A DNA stretch of 64,000 nucleotides from Adenophora triphylla var. japonica (GCA_022495995.1 JAFEMH010001469.1:186001-250000), one strand, 5' to 3'; positions 11,018-23,378 are shown, counted from the stretch's first letter. Notes: generated by a model from the sequence alone, not told the origin. Translations and numbers: made by a program.

Positions 11018-12345
11018 TCAACCAGAAGTCCGCCAATGATTGAGCTTGCAGGTCTTCCTCGTCCTATACTCTATATCAAACTCGGTCCGCTCGATACTCC
11101 AGTTGAGAAGACGACCAGAGCTTTCAGGACGGTGCAAGATTTTGCGTAGTGGGGCATTTGTATATACGACGATGGGATGAGCGGAGAAGTATGCTCGTAG
11201 CTTTCGTGCTGTAATGACGAGAGCGTAAGCTATCTTCTCCGCATTAAAGTAACGGGTTTCCACATCTGACAAAGCTTTGCTGACGTAATAGAGGCCGCCT
11301 CTGCGTTCCTCCCTCCTCCCTCACTGCCAATACGGCGGCGACGCCTTGTCCTTGTCACTCGCCGAAAGATAAACATAAAGGTCTTCCCCTGCCACGGGGC
11401 TTTGGAGGAGTGGTGGGGAGCCAAGGTATTCTTTCAACTGTTTGAACGATTGGGAACACTCGTCCGTCCATTGGAAGTCTTTCGCACCTCGGAGAGCTCT
11501 AAAAAACGGGAGTGATTTCTCAGCAGATTTGGCGATAAAACGTCCCAAGGCCGCTACTCGTCCATTTAGACGTTGAACTTCTTTGACGCTCGTAGGCTCA
11601 GCCATATCCATCAAAGCCTTAATTTTCTCAGGGTTTGCTTCAATCCCCCGCTGAGATAGCATAAATCCTAGGAACTTGCCCGCAAAGAACTCAACGCATT
11701 TGGCCGGGTTGAGGACCATGTCGTTGGCTCGTAGGTTGGTGAATGTTCGTTCTAGGTCGTCGACGTGCTTCCTCTTTTTTGACTTGACGACCATATCATC
11801 AACGTACGCTTCCAGATTATCGCCGATCTGGTCTTTGAACACCTTATTTATCATCCTCTGATAGGTGGCGCCGGCGTTTTTAAGGCCAAAAGGCATCTTT
11901 GTGTACACGTAAGTTCCCCCCGCCGCCTGAAAAGTTTGTTGAATGTCCTCCTCAGCCATCTTGATTTGGTGATAGCCGGAGTAGGCATCAAGAAAGCTTA
12001 GAGTAGTATGGCCGGCCACAGAATCGACGAGCTTGTCAATTCTTGGCAGGGGATAACTGTCTTTGGGACACGCCCTGTTCAGATCAGTGAAGTCAACGCA
12101 CAATCTCCACTTCCCATTAGGTTTCTTCACGAGAACCACATTGGCCAACCAGGTTGTGAACCCAGCGTTCACGATTATTCCAAAGACTTAGCAATTTCTC
12201 GATCTCTTGCTTTATGGCAACCTCCTTTTCGCTGAAAAAACACGACACCTCTGTTCCTTGAATTTCATAGTAGGATTCACCCCCAGCCTGTGAACTGCCA
12301 CGTCTTCTCTGATGCCTTTCATATCTTCTACCCTCCAAGCGAAAA
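11018..12345 (-). pseudogene. Reverse transcriptase and gypsy RNase H of Tat copy A
   Basis: Reverse transcriptase on the - strand, open for 283 aa from 12172 to 11321. It shows KPNGKWRLCVDFTDLNRACP, LDAYSGYHQI and the catalytic YVDD (about 11795-11806), plus the thumb (FLGFMLSQRGIEANPEKI). RT N-terminal residues continue upstream in another frame to about 12345. The gypsy RNase H continues at 11272-11018 after a frameshift (RYFNAEKIAYALVITARKLR, APLRKILHRP). The catalytic RT residues are intact but the polyprotein frame is not. Confidence 0.9.
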
Positions 12346-12523
12346 CGTCGAGGTTTTGTTTGAGTAGGAGATTATCTCTTCCCTCTCCTCAGTGCACAAC
12401 TGAGACCCCAGTTTTATTTTCTGCTCGGGATACTCTGGGTGGATGACTAGTTCGAGTAGCTCGTCTGCCGGCTTCATTTCGGGGGCGTCGTCCCTGAAAT
12501 CCATGGACTCAATGACGATCTCC

Positions 12524-13144
12524 CTAATTTTTCTTCTCGCTTCGTGTGTCGATCCGAACCTCGTCGTCAATCGCCTTGTCTGTGTCGGCCCCCGATTCTT
12601 GGGCGGCCAAAGGTTGTGCTTCGCAGCCTTGGTCGTTCAAGAATACCTCGTCCAAAGTTTCTTTATCTTCGACGCACTTGATCGTTGAGACATTAGCGTA
12701 CGAGGTCGTCGTTTCTTTGATGGATTTTGAGAGCTTCACATTGTGATTTGGGTCGTCGATTTCGATAGTCCGTTTCGCCTTTAGCACGTGCTCCAGGAAT
12801 TCTGGGGCCGTCCCCAGCACGCATCCGACTCCGGCACGTGTAGGAAATTTAACTCGTTGGTGGGGAACGGAGGCGACGATCCCCAAAGCCGACTGACCTG
12901 GCTGGCCAAGGATGGCATGATAATCACTGACGACGTCGATCACAATGAAAGTTATGGTCTTGATAGTTCTCAAGGGGTGTTCTCCGATATCGACTGAGAG
13001 GCTAATTTGACCTTTCGCATCTACCCGATGATTGGTGAATCCCTCTAGACGACCTAAGTATGGACTTAGGCGACTGTCGGGTAGACCCATTCGTTGGTAG
13101 ACATTGTAAAATAGGATATCCTTGGCTGCTCCCGTGTCAATCAA
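12524..13144 (-). pseudogene. Aspartic protease of Tat copy A
   Basis: 206 aa on the - strand starting MIDTGAAKDILF, the retropepsin DTGA active site. Then comes the flap/core region ending in HAILGQPG, typical of plant gypsy protease (ILGxPxL-like). The C-terminal half is a linker towards RT. It is separated from gag and RT by frameshifts. Confidence 0.85.
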
Positions 13145-13166
13145 GATTCTCCGTGACTCACAATTA

Positions 13167-15115
13167 TCAATGAAACCGGGTATGACTAAGGTTTGTTGAC
13201 GAGCTAGTGGGTTGGCTGGAAGCTCGTAGGGAAAGAAACTTATGACGTCGTTTGGAACTTCTGCTTTCTGGGGACGTGCGGGCCTTCTTCAAATGATAGA
13301 TGGCGCTCTTAATCTGGTTCTTGCTCGTCTCCTCGGAGATCACCAGGACCATTCTTGGGTTCCTTTGGGGCGCTTCGTCGTTAGTAGTCCGGTTGTGGCC
13401 AGCCTGATGGTCCTTCCTTACATATTCCTCCAGTCGCCCGGCGTCTATCCATCTTTGGATGATCTTTTTCAAACTGAAACATTCCTCGGTGTCGTGCCCC
13501 TTGTCCCTGTGGTATTCACAATACTTGTTCATGTTCTTCTTTCCCTTCCCGTTAGGGTTCATCTTTGGTGCCGGTCCGAAATCAACGTTGCTTAAAATTT
13601 CTGCTCTGGAAACGGTGAGTGGAGTGTACGACTCTGGAACCTTTTCCGCTTTCGCCTTGTTCTTTCCTTTTTCTCCGCCCTTATCCTTTTTGGACTTCGT
13701 TGCCTCAGCCTCGTCCACAGACTTTCCCTCTCTTTGTAACTTTCTTTCTTCGGCCTCGGCGACGGCGTACGCCTTGGCATAGAGGTCTTTGCGAGATTTG
13801 GCCGCGGACTTGGAGCTCGTAGTCCAGGGTAGAGGAAAGGATGCCATGTCTGAAGCAGTTTATTATTTCCCTATCGGTTAGATCCTCATCAATTTGATCT
13901 ACCAATTTCTTAAACCTTTTGAAGTAGTTCATTGAGCTTTCGGTAGCTCCTTGGGATATGTTGCTGAGGTCGTTGACCGTCTTACGACGCTCTCCCGCCG
14001 TAGCAAACCTTCCTAAAAACTTTTTCCTCATCTGTTTCCAAGATTCAATGCTCCCCTTTGGTAGGCCTCTAAACCACCTCAAAGCCGAGTCGACCAACGT
14101 ACTTGTGAGAGCCTTGCACATGACGTCGTCGTGGCCAGAAGCTTTTGCCACCACGTACATCTGTGCCTCAAGGTGTAGTATGTGGTCCATGGCACTGGTG
14201 GAGCCGTCGTATTGCTTAAGGTCGGGTAGTTTAAAGCCTGGCTCCGGGGGTCCAGTTTCCAACATCCAGGGAGCAAGGGGATTCATAGTGCGCCGCCGTC
14301 ATCGAGTCGTCGCTATCCCCTTTGTTTTTCTTGTTCCTCAACTCTTCCACTTGACGTTTCAACCTCAAAAATTCTCTCATGTCTCTACTCTCCTAGGGCA
14401 GTGGGGGGATCCTATCTTGACGGGGCCAGGTAGCGGTATTTAGACCGTTGCCTCTCGGTGGGGGCAGGCCGTCGTGAGATGGACCGTTCCCTATAGCTGG
14501 GAGGTGGAGACGATCTATAAGATCTGGAAGCCCGCTCATGACGTGGAGATCGAGTTCTCTCCCTTTGGCTTGGTGCACGTTCATTTCTTAGTGACGGAGT
14601 CTGCAGACGACCGACGGACTGATTCTGATAGCTTCGAGATTTTCGACGACGAGCTCCCCATGAGGCTCACCGCCTCAGCTGGTCGCTGTGAGATCGTGCT
14701 CCTGCTCCGTCGTTCATTGATGTGTTCCCTTAGATCAAGCCGGGGCACAACTTGCTCGCTTCACGCCAAGGGCCCTCACGACGAGCGGCATTTTCTCTCT
14801 CTCGGTTCCTTCTCCTCCTTCCCGACGAGATTGTTTGATGTGATGCCCGGGAGCTTGAGGAGCGGCCATATGGATCAGCTCGTCCCGGATTTGCAAGAAC
14901 TCCCCGAGGGCGTTAGCTCTCTCGACGAGGAAAGCCGCTCTGCCGAGATTAGGGTTAGAGGGACCTCCCCGGATACCTTGCAGCTCCTCGAGGCCTCCTT
15001 TCTAGTGGAGGTCTCCTCCGGCGCTCGCGGGCCCCTTTTCTCTTCTTCTAGTTGCTTGAAGACTGTACCATCAACCACCCCACGTGACCTGGTAACCCTT
15101 AAGTTAGGGTTCTAG
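13167..15115 (-). pseudogene. Gag of Tat copy A
   Basis: Structural protein on the - strand. The capsid homology (14286-13705) starts MNPLAPWMLETGPPEPGFKL and includes ALRWFRGLPKGSIESWKQM, MNYFKRFKKL and IINCFRHGI. One frameshift near 13840 leads into a Lys/Glu-rich linker and a zinc knuckle CEYHRDKGHDTEEC (about 13520). That is the Tat form in which the second position is Cx2H. Upstream (about 14400-14700) another frame gives an arginine/serine-rich stretch (SPRHERASRSYRSSPPPSYR) that looks like the gag N-terminus. 14700-15250 is leader. Confidence 0.8.
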
Positions 15116-15251
15116 GTGGTGAGGGCGGTCTAGGATTCTCTTGCTGAGGTGGTACACCTTCATCTCCGGTTGATTTATCGTCAGATGACCATCGGACACC
15201 ATTTTTCCAAACTGTTCCGCCGTATTTCGTAGCCGAAGATCACTAACACTT

Positions 15252-15270
15252 TCCCGGCAATGGAACCAAT
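15252..15270 (-). other. Primer-binding-site-like sequence of Tat copy A
   Basis: On the - strand it reads ATTGGTTCCATTGCCGGGAA. This resembles the TGGCGCCGTTGCCGGGG-type PBS of Athila/Tat elements, with several changes. It marks the inner edge of the 5' LTR. Confidence 0.5.
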
Positions 15271-15271
15271 C

Positions 15272-16211
15272 CGATCGCGCAGAAAGCGTGCCAAGCTCGG
15301 TTCTTGTGTCCAAGAAATGATTGAGCTAGCTCCTGGATTCGCACAAAGACAAGAAATGAAAGGTGAAACCGCGCCGGGGTCTTCCTGCAGAGCTCCTCCG
15401 GCGTGAGAGTAAGATTATGGTCTGGAAATGTGGTGTAAAATATTGCAGAGTGTGTGAGTATGGAAATATGCAGAAAAGCATTACCTTGTTCCACGTTATT
15501 ACTCTCTTATTTATAGTAGGAAAGGTGGTATTAGGGTTTTTACCAGAACCGTTGGATTGGATTGATGCCAGCCGTAGGATTAGCTCCATCTCCTAGGTGT
15601 ACACGTGTCGCGCCGGCATTGGTCCGTCTATGTAAGGACACTGCAACACCTGACATCTGATAAGTAGTTTGCCTTATAAGGGAAAGTCAACCTCTGTACC
15701 TTTTGTAGTTATTACTGAATGCATGATTGCACATATAACGAGGTACAGCAGCAGGTCTGTCATTATCCCAAATTAGCTAATTAACCAAGCTTGTTGAGGA
15801 AGCTTAATAGAGGAGACGACCTGGAGCTGTACGTCCAGTTGGGTCGTCTCCTTGAGATATGACTCGTCGAGGGAGAGAGTTGGCCGTTCAATGGCGACGA
15901 GTCGTTCAATGACGACGAGTCGTTTAACGACGACGCTTACTCTTGGATGAGTGCCAGTTGGGGTCGAAGGAATATTCGTCCGGTCGAAGGATGTACACCA
16001 ATTGGTGTGACGACGGGCTGGAAGTAAGCCTCCCCATTAATAGTCTGATGGCTCGTCGTTTGGATGGGCCCGGTCGCTCAGTGGCGACGACGGCCAACCA
16101 ATGTTAGACGGGCCATGGCCCAAGGCCTTGATCTGATGCTTTGTAGTTGGTCTCTTGGTGGGCCTATTGGGCCCCCGGGCTCGTAGTAAGCGTTGGGCTC
16201 GGCCCGTCACA
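15272..16211 (-). repeat. 5' LTR of Tat copy A (about 0.92-0.94 kb)
   Basis: On the - strand the LTR begins TGTGACGGGCCGAGCCC at 16211. It runs to about 15272-15289, just before the PBS. Copy B's LTR starts the same way (TGTGA). A TATA box (15509-15516, - strand) and an ACACGTGT G-box (15601-15608) lie in promoter order. Host gene sequence starts at 16212; GATTA (16212-16216) would be the TSD. Confidence 0.7.
15509..15516 (-). promoter_or_regulatory. TATA box of the copy A LTR
   Basis: TATAAATA on the - strand, about 85 bp downstream of a G-box-like ACACGTGT at 15601-15608. It is the likely start region for genomic RNA. Confidence 0.5.
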
Positions 16212-16222
16212 GATTATTCCGT

Positions 16223-19200
16223 TCATAACTCAATGCTGCAATCAAATCCTCCATGATTTCTATCGCATTCACAGGCGTAATAGCTGAAAATGAAAATAAG
16301 TTAACTGCACATAAAAATAACTTGATACCAAAGAAAATTGTCACCTTTTCGCTACCTGGACCGTTCATTCTCTCGTGGGCTACATTTTCCATGACCCGAG
16401 CATCGGTTTGGGCAGCTTTTGATTAAAACGGACATCCAAATTTTGGAGCTAGGATTTTTCTTATGAGCAGATCCATAGTGCCGTAATCCAAGAACCCAAG
16501 GCCCTTCTTTTGGATAAAGCAAATAAAAGTTAATATATTTTTCGCTTGAATTATAAAACTTGAACATGGAGCCATTGTGGCTATTGCTTGCTTGATTCAA
16601 ATAATAGTAGTCGTAGCTGCTACGAGATGGAATGCCTTTATATCTGACATATAATTCATAGTCGATATTTTGGTCTGACAACTCTGACAAGAGCTGAATA
16701 TGGAGGTTAACCCCGGACAAGCCGTCTAGAACATATAACAGAAAGTAAGTCCAAACAAATTCTGATGCATTATCTTTACTCAAAAGAGGCTCCAGAGAGA
16801 AGTTAAGCGACTCAAGCGACATGTTTCCGTGATAAGGTAAATAAACAACAGAATTTTCTGTTCCGTGATCCTGCAAAAATTATGTCAAGTTTAAATCATG
16901 AAGATCTTTACGACAAGTGTGTGTGTGTGTGATCAAGAAATAGCAAACCTTGAGAAAATGCATTTGCCAAGAACAATTTGGTCCAGCCTTGCCTTGTGGA
17001 CATATAAACGCTTTCCACTCCAGAGAATAGCAAATTTCCCGTGGTACATTCAAGAAACCTGCAACTGGCTTCACCAGCAAATACCACAGCCCAATCTTTG
17101 GTGACTGAATTATAAACGGACCGTTACTTAAATCAAACGCAAAATCATGCACATTCACATTAGGAACTGCACCATATCGGGCATAAGCCATCAATTTATT
17201 TGATCCACTTAACTTGATCTTACGAGCTGATATTATAAATTGTTGTGCTTCTATGTTTAAGGAGTATATTTTTGGCTCAAAATCTCTTTGGCACGTGTCG
17301 TTTAAATGGTTCTTGCAAGTAAGTGAACTTTGTAGTGCTTGTAATTCATGGCGGCCTTTGATGCGTGTTTCGGAACATGAAAGTCGATGAATTCTTTGGT
17401 TGCAATTTGGACCATTCGCGGGCTCGTGTCTACAACCTACCACAGTTACCTTTGCTGTGAATGAGTAGGCTGAGCCTCTGTTGATCTGTTAAACCAAATA
17501 TATTGAAGAAAAAATAAACATTTTATTGAAGAAAAAGTCTTATTTTCCGAGAGCTAAAATAGACATTTATTTTGGGACGGAGAAGTAAATAGGAGTACCA
17601 TTTTGGATTGAGTTCGGGTGGGACCAATTCCATTGAAAAATCCAACATACATATATCCGGGTAAGATCTGCAAAAATAGTCTCCTTTCAGTGACTCAAAT
17701 TATAACCATCCACCACGACAAACACTACTTCTATCCAAAAATAATATTCCGTAGCTGTTTTTCAGTTTGACTTGTCAAATAAGACTACTTTTGAGACGGG
17801 TGTTACACAAAACTCGTACCTGATAATTTGTAACTGTTAGTTCCATATTTTTCCGCTGTGCATAACAATCTCCGGTGTCATGAAATGAGCCATTGAAGAA
17901 GCGATCTAGCATTGCCAAGATAAAAAAACATGTAATGGTGTCAATTTGTACGTAATAATACGCAGTTTCTAATGACGCATAACAATTTATTGTACCGTGT
18001 AAAAATCATTGGATCGCCAGTCGTACAATATTGTACAATTATTAAGCGAAAATAATGTATGTATATACTATAAATGTACCTAATTGAACGGAAGAATTTT
18101 GGGAGACATCGGGGAGAGGCGGACCGCCATCTCTAACACATACCATGGGCAGCTCATTCTTATGACTATTGTTCATCATTTTCAAGTCCTGTGCAAATGG
18201 GACACCGTCAAAAAAAAATAATAAAAAATAAAAAATAAAAAATAATAAAAAAATTAAGGTATAACTTACAAGGTCTACATTGGAGACTAAGGCAATGGTT
18301 GCACATGTGAACCAAGGGGGCAATTCAACTGTAAACAAACATGGTTAAAAATTGTGAGAAAGAGAAATGGGGAATAATTTATAAAACAAATAATACAAAA
18401 TAACAAAACATTTTTAGCACTATACTGCACAAATATTAATGCACTAATAATGTATATTCCCTCCGTCCTACTAAAAATTTACTCTCTTGTTCTGGTTTAA
18501 TATGCTTATTTTGACTTTGTACGAGGATTAAGAAAATATAAACGTTATGAGTATGAAAAGTAAAGTGGGTAAAGAGTTTTTGTTGTGAGAATGACAAGTG
18601 GGTCTTATTATCCATTTGAAGTAATAATACAACTAAAAACCTTAATCTAAAAGGGATTAAAAAGGAAATTAAGAACTTTAAACTGAGAGACAGAGGTAGT
18701 ACAAATTTATTTTGGACACAAAATTATTAAAAAAAAATGTAAGTGGTGAAAAGTGACTTAGGAGAAAGAATGTGAAGAAAGAATGTGGAGTAGGAATAAT
18801 AAGTGAATAATATTGTAATTCCGTATGCAAGTGGGTTCCACTAAATGAAACTACTTAATTTTTTTAGCGAGACACTCTTTTCGGGAAATAATGTACTCAT
18901 TTCTTTCCATCCGAAAATCCACAAAAATCCATTTTGGATGCTCCATTTGAAAAGACACAATTTCAAAATAGAAAATTTTTATTACTTCTTTATTTACGAG
19001 ACTCAATTATCATATTTACAATAGCTATCCGCTTACTATTCTCTACACAACTTTCTCTCTTATTTCACTTTTCATACGGGAAATAATGTACTCATTTTTC
19101 CTATCCGAAAATGTACAAAAATCCATTTTGGATGCTCCATTTGAAAATATACAATCCCAAAATAGAAAGTTTTTATTACTTCTTTATTCACGAGACTCAC

Positions 19201-21180
19201 TTATCATATTTACAATAGCTATTCGCTTACTATTCTCTACTCAACTTTCTCTCTCTTATTTCATTTTTCATACTCACAACACATACAACACTTACTCTGC
19301 TATACAATATTCTTAATTTTCGTATAATATTCATTTTGTGCCTTTTCGGACGAAACGGAGGAATATACTTTTAGTGTGATGAATGGAGTATATAGTAAAG
19401 AAAACGAGTTTTAGGAAGAAGCTAGTTTACCAGTAAATTATAAAAAAGTCCACATTTTTTCCTCACTTGCCAGTAGTTAGCGAATATTTAAAGACAGGTT
19501 TATAAAAGCAAAGGAACTTTTTATAATTTAAGAAGAAGCTAGTTTGCCATAGAAATGCTGATTGTATAGTAAAACGCTAATGCACTTAAAATAATACATT
19601 ACCTCCCTTACCCCTCCCTTACCCTTAAATGAATATCCATTTTTTAGTTAAAAGACATTTAATATATATATATATATATATAATTGCACAATAAAGAAAT
19701 AGAGTCCTCATAGTTTTGACAAAGTAATTGAGTCATTTTCGAAAGCCACTAAGTGGTAAACAAAAGGAGGGGTGGGTGGGGAATTATTTTAAAAAGCAAG
19801 GGAATAAAACGAAAAAATGGAATTTCGTAAAGGAAATGGAGAGTGATAATTGATAAAGATAGTTAGATGTTTTATTTAATGGTCAACTTTGGGTTTGTCC
19901 TTTCTTTATGTTATGTGCATTTATTTGGAACTTTTGTCTTTTTGGCATTCTTTTGAAAAAGATGCTTACGTGTATAAGAAGTTCATGAGAAAAATCTACT
20001 CCCGTCTCAAAATAAATGTTGAATTTCAAGTTTAAAAATGCTTCGTTTTATTTGATTTAGGATAATTTATTATTTTGAGCGTTTCACTCAACTTAGAAAA
20101 TCTCAAAATAGCAAGTGATTATTATTTTTATATTTTATGGGATCCACTTGTAATACTCATAATAATTACCTTAATATTCTCTCACTCATTCTGTCTGTCA
20201 TTTTACTTTTCATACTAACAATACCTCCCCCACTCATTCTCTTCTTTTATTATATTAGTATTTTTTTAATTTTCGTGTCGAAAAAAAAATTAAATATAGG
20301 AGAAAAACTGTGAGTACCAAAAGGGAAAAATCTTGAAAATGAGTTTGTCATATAAAAAAATAAATTCTCCATTCATTGAAATGTTTTTTTTTCTTGATAA
20401 ATTCAATAAACACGAAAAATGTAAATCGACATTCGATATTTCTTTCCATAAATAAAAAAGATCATGGTTTTAATTCTCATTAAACACTCGCTCTTTCTCA
20501 AACTGGACCAATTTTTTTATCACGATAATTAAGAAAAAGTAAAGTATGAGAAATGTGTTGTGAGCATGAAAAGTAAAATGAGAGAGAAAGAAATAGTATT
20601 TTGATTGATATTTTGAGTATAAAAGTAAAATAAGAAAAAGAATGACCTAAAAAAATAGTGTAAAAACTCTGACATTTGAGATTTGAGGAAGTACAGTTTG
20701 AGATGGAACGGATGAAAAGGACAAAAAAAATCCGATTTGAGGTGGAATTGAGAGAGTATAAATTACTAATTTCCAAAAATAAAATAAAAAGACAACTCAA
20801 TAATCCAATGCACTATACATACACCATAAACAAGTTGAAGTAAATTAAAAATGGGAATCGCTCTTACTAATCCAATTTTCATCATTTGTTGCCAATATTT
20901 TTCATTATTATGAAATGATAAAATTAAAAATTAAAGTGTTAAACAGTGGAAACATATAAACTGGAAAAAGCAAACTTAAGAGAGAGAGAGAGAGAGAGTG
21001 GGACCCACCTTTGATGTAAGTCCAGTCATAGTGATGGAGGTAATGAGAGTAAGTGAAGCTATCAATTGTATACAAGGAGTCATCATCATCATCATCTCTT
21101 TCTTGATCATCTTCCTCATTGCAGTAACACAAACCCAAAAGCAGCCATGAAAATAAAAGGAAAAACATTAAAGAATTCAT
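16223..21180 (-). CDS. TMEM8/PGAP6-like membrane protein gene, 3' part cut off by the Tat element
   Basis: Seven exons in phase: 21180-21009, 18328-18270, 18188-18080, 17905-17820, 17485-16949, 16870-16356 and 16283-16223. All six introns are GT-AG, and 1539 nt give 512 aa plus stop. Residues 1-20 (MNSLMFFLLFSWLLLGLCYC) are a signal peptide, followed by an acidic stretch. The middle is the extracellular region. The end is an EGF-like module (SCPNRCSGHGKC, then YYACECDRNHGGFDC). This order matches plant relatives of TMEM8/PGAP6, which continue into a multi-pass C-terminal domain (DUF3522/TMEM8 family). That domain is absent. TGA at 16225-16223 comes 12 bases before the Tat LTR. A weak donor GTTATG at 16229 could instead end exon 7, putting the element in an intron. 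The family call is moderately sure. Confidence 0.75.
18455..18701. mobile_element. Stowaway-like MITE, diverged
   Basis: Starts TTCCCTCCGTCCTACT and ends in a degraded inverted copy (CAGAGGTAGTA). It lies in intron 1 of the TMEM8-like gene. The ends are diverged, so boundaries are approximate. Confidence 0.55.
18882..19272 (+). repeat. 195-bp tandem duplication in intron 1 of the TMEM8-like gene
   Basis: Two copies, each beginning CGGGAAATAATGTACTCATT (18882 and 19077) and running through GGATGCTCCATTTGAAAA to TATTTCA-TTTTTCATAC. They are about 90 percent alike by eye. Confidence 0.75.
19273..21008. other. Remainder of intron 1, AT-rich
   Basis: AT-rich intron sequence with a (TA)n run near 19664-19682 and fragments of CTCCC-type MITE ends (about 19998-20240 and 20690-20760). 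I see no exon or gene in it. Confidence 0.5.
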
Positions 21181-21260
21181 TTCTCTCTCATCAACTTCCT
21201 AGAGAGAGAGAGAGAGAGCTAGAGAGAGAGAGAGATTTTGTGTGTGTGAAATATAAATGT
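21181..21260 (-). promoter_or_regulatory. 5' UTR and core promoter region of the TMEM8-like gene
   Basis: Immediately upstream of the ATG (21180) is a CT-rich leader, (GA)n on the + strand at 21202-21235, typical of plant 5' UTRs. An AT-rich TTTATATTT on the - strand near 21248-21258 may be the TATA element. Confidence 0.35.
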
Positions 21261-21572
21261 GTGTGAACACTTATGGGGAGTAATAAAACATGAGACAGAT
21301 TACTAATTGGGAAGCCTAAACAAAGTATGTTCATGAATTATCATAATCCAATCCTAAATGGAATTTAAACACTCTCACTGATTTTCTGTTCTCGATTGTC
21401 AACAAATTCAGTGTATCACCACTCTTAAAAAAGAACGGTTGAGATTCTACTTTTGGCTTTGACCAATTTTCGCTTTAACCGATCGATTCAAGTTATTTGT
21501 ACATAAGTATTGATTAAAAGATAAAGTGAAAATAATTGGGTTTATTATAAAAAAAAAACTCACTCAAAAAGA

Positions 21573-22010
21573 TGACATTTACAAAAAAAAAAAAAAAAAA
21601 ACAAGTAAAATGGAAAATTACAAAAAACTATTATTTTTTTTCTTTTTAAAAAAAAAAAAATTTTTTTAAAAAAAAAAATTTTTTGATTTTTTTTTTTATC
21701 AGTTTTGGTCAAACAACTGATAATTTCAGTTATCAGTTGCTCAAACAAGTGATAATTTCAGTTATTAGTAAACAACTGATAACTGAAATTATCACTTGTT
21801 TGAAGAGTAATTTGTGCTTAAAACAACTGATTATTTCAGTTATCAGCGTGATAACTGAAATTATCAGTTGTTTGAACAACTGATAACTGAAATTATCAGT
21901 TGTTTGACCAAAACTGATAAAAAAAAATCAAAAAAAAATTATAATTTCGAACTTATGTGTTTTTATTTTTTTTGTAATTTTCATCTTTCTAAAGTAGTTT
22001 TTTGTAAATG
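21573..22010. repeat. Foldback element with palindromic core
   Basis: Left arm CATTTACAAAAA...GGAAAATTACAAAAAA...ATCAGTTTTGGTCAAACAACTG is matched by its reverse complement on the right, ending TTTTTTGTAAATGCC. The ~200-bp centre repeats the near-palindrome CAACTGATAA-YTGAAATTATCAGTTG several times in both orientations. The transcript of either strand would fold into a long hairpin. It is probably a MITE-like foldback element; no TSD was recognised. Confidence 0.75.
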
Positions 22011-22905
22011 CCTCAAAATAATTTAGTCAATCTCAATTTATTAACAAGAGAAAAAAAAAAGAATTTTCAACTTTGGCAAACTTTAAATTAAATATGTTTG
22101 TACTTTTTAATTTTGATTTATCTAATTTATAATTAGAAAATATTTCAAAAGTCAGAGTTTTGAACAATATAAGTAACACATTTATATACACTGAATGAGA
22201 ATGTTGTAAATGGCTTTTGAAAATATTTCAAAAGTTAACTTGTAAATGACTCTTTGAACAATTTAATAAGTAACACATTTATATACATAATTAATTTGTT
22301 AAGCTTTCAAAGGAAAGTATTTTACTGTTTGTACATTTTTGTTATTTGTTCATTGCAAAAATGCACCAATACTTTTTTTATTTTTTTATTTTTTTATTTT
22401 TTTTTTGAGATGGATCCAGTAGAAAGAAACATCATTTATTATTGTAAAATTGTTATTTTGTTTTTTCTCTCCTTACGTGAGAGCTTGTGATTTCCCTCAT
22501 TTGTTAAGGTTATGTGTATTTTATGTATTTATTTTTGTTGTTCCTATGGGTTATTTGCTGCTATCTCAATCAGCTATTCAGCAAGGATGATAAATTAATT
22601 GTCGAGTCGATTGCTTCTCTTCCAGACAACAACGCATGAGATTTATTTTTGGTAAAAATTTCGATTAACTCCAGGTTTATGCGGAGTTGTACGGCTGCCA
22701 TTTGGAAGTTTTGTAAGGATGTGTCAATGAAGGATCTTGGCGATGGTCGATATTTTTTCTCCGTGAGTTTGGTTCAATGTCAAGCCAACGTGTTTGGCTG
22801 ACTTTTTCTCTAAGACTACATTCCAATATTCAAGTCCCACTTTCTGGGTTTAGCTTCAAAATCATGTGAATAGCTAACTCTTAAAAGTTGTTTGTGTTGT
22901 TAATA
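22011..22905. other. Intergenic, no gene seen
   Basis: AT-rich sequence with short direct repeats (AACAATATAAGTAACACATTTATATACA-type at about 22163 and 22257) and homopolymer T runs near 22376-22405. No convincing coding frame. Confidence 0.5.
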
Positions 22906-23138
22906 CTCCCTCCGTCTCTAAAAGTTTGTCCCATTTGATTTTTTTTTTTGAACTTTGACCACAAATTTATGAGAGATTAATCATGTTCATGAAATTCTAA
23001 AGTTGTTGTTGATAATATTATTAATGGTGAATCAATAGGAATTTTTAGAATTTCATGAACATAATTAAATTGTCATATATTTGTGGTCAAAGTTCAACTA
23101 AAAAGTCAAATGGGACAAATTTTTAGGGACGGAGGGAG
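22906..23138. mobile_element. Stowaway-like MITE with TA target duplication
   Basis: Terminal inverted repeats CTCCCTCCGTCTCTAAAAGT and its complement at the right end, flanked by TA on both sides (22904-22905 and 23139-23140). The whole 233 bp is close to a perfect inverted repeat (AATTTTTAGGGACGG, GGTCAAAGTTCAA). Confidence 0.9.
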
Positions 23139-23378
23139 TAAATGGAGTTTCTTTCCTTACAAAAATGGACTAACACTTATTTTGAGACAGATCAAACAGT
23201 AAAGGAATACAATTTGCTGTGATACCAAAGGAAGTATTTTGAGGGGTTATTTTTCTTACAGACTACGTGCCCAGGCCATCAGGGCATTTCTCTATTACCC
23301 CTTATTTTGCTGTAGGTTTGTTCACGATCTTGTTTGATGTATCACAAGTTCTCACCATTATCTGTAGTCAATTTACAT

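Larger units (their letters stand above)
5941..16211 (-). mobile_element. Tat-lineage Ty3/gypsy retrotransposon, copy A (3' LTR not present beside it)
   Basis: On the - strand, from high to low coordinates: LTR (about 15272-16211), PBS (15252-15270), gag, protease, RT, RNase H, a second RNase H, and integrase ending at 9217. Beyond pol, on the opposite + strand, lies an additional ORF (5991-8511) with a PF04195-like domain and a coiled coil. The dual RNase H, the gag knuckle of CxxHxxxGHxxxxC type and the aORF are hallmarks of the Tat lineage. The downstream LTR would start at 5940, but the Tekay-like LTR abuts there. The right end (GTCACA at 16206-16211) is inserted in a host gene. Frameshifts and a deletion in integrase make it inactive. 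Confidence 0.85.

Noticed and set aside
14474..15115. 213-codon + strand frame opposite gag of copy A
   Set aside because: Complement of the RS-rich gag N-terminus and leader; no family similarity on the + strand.
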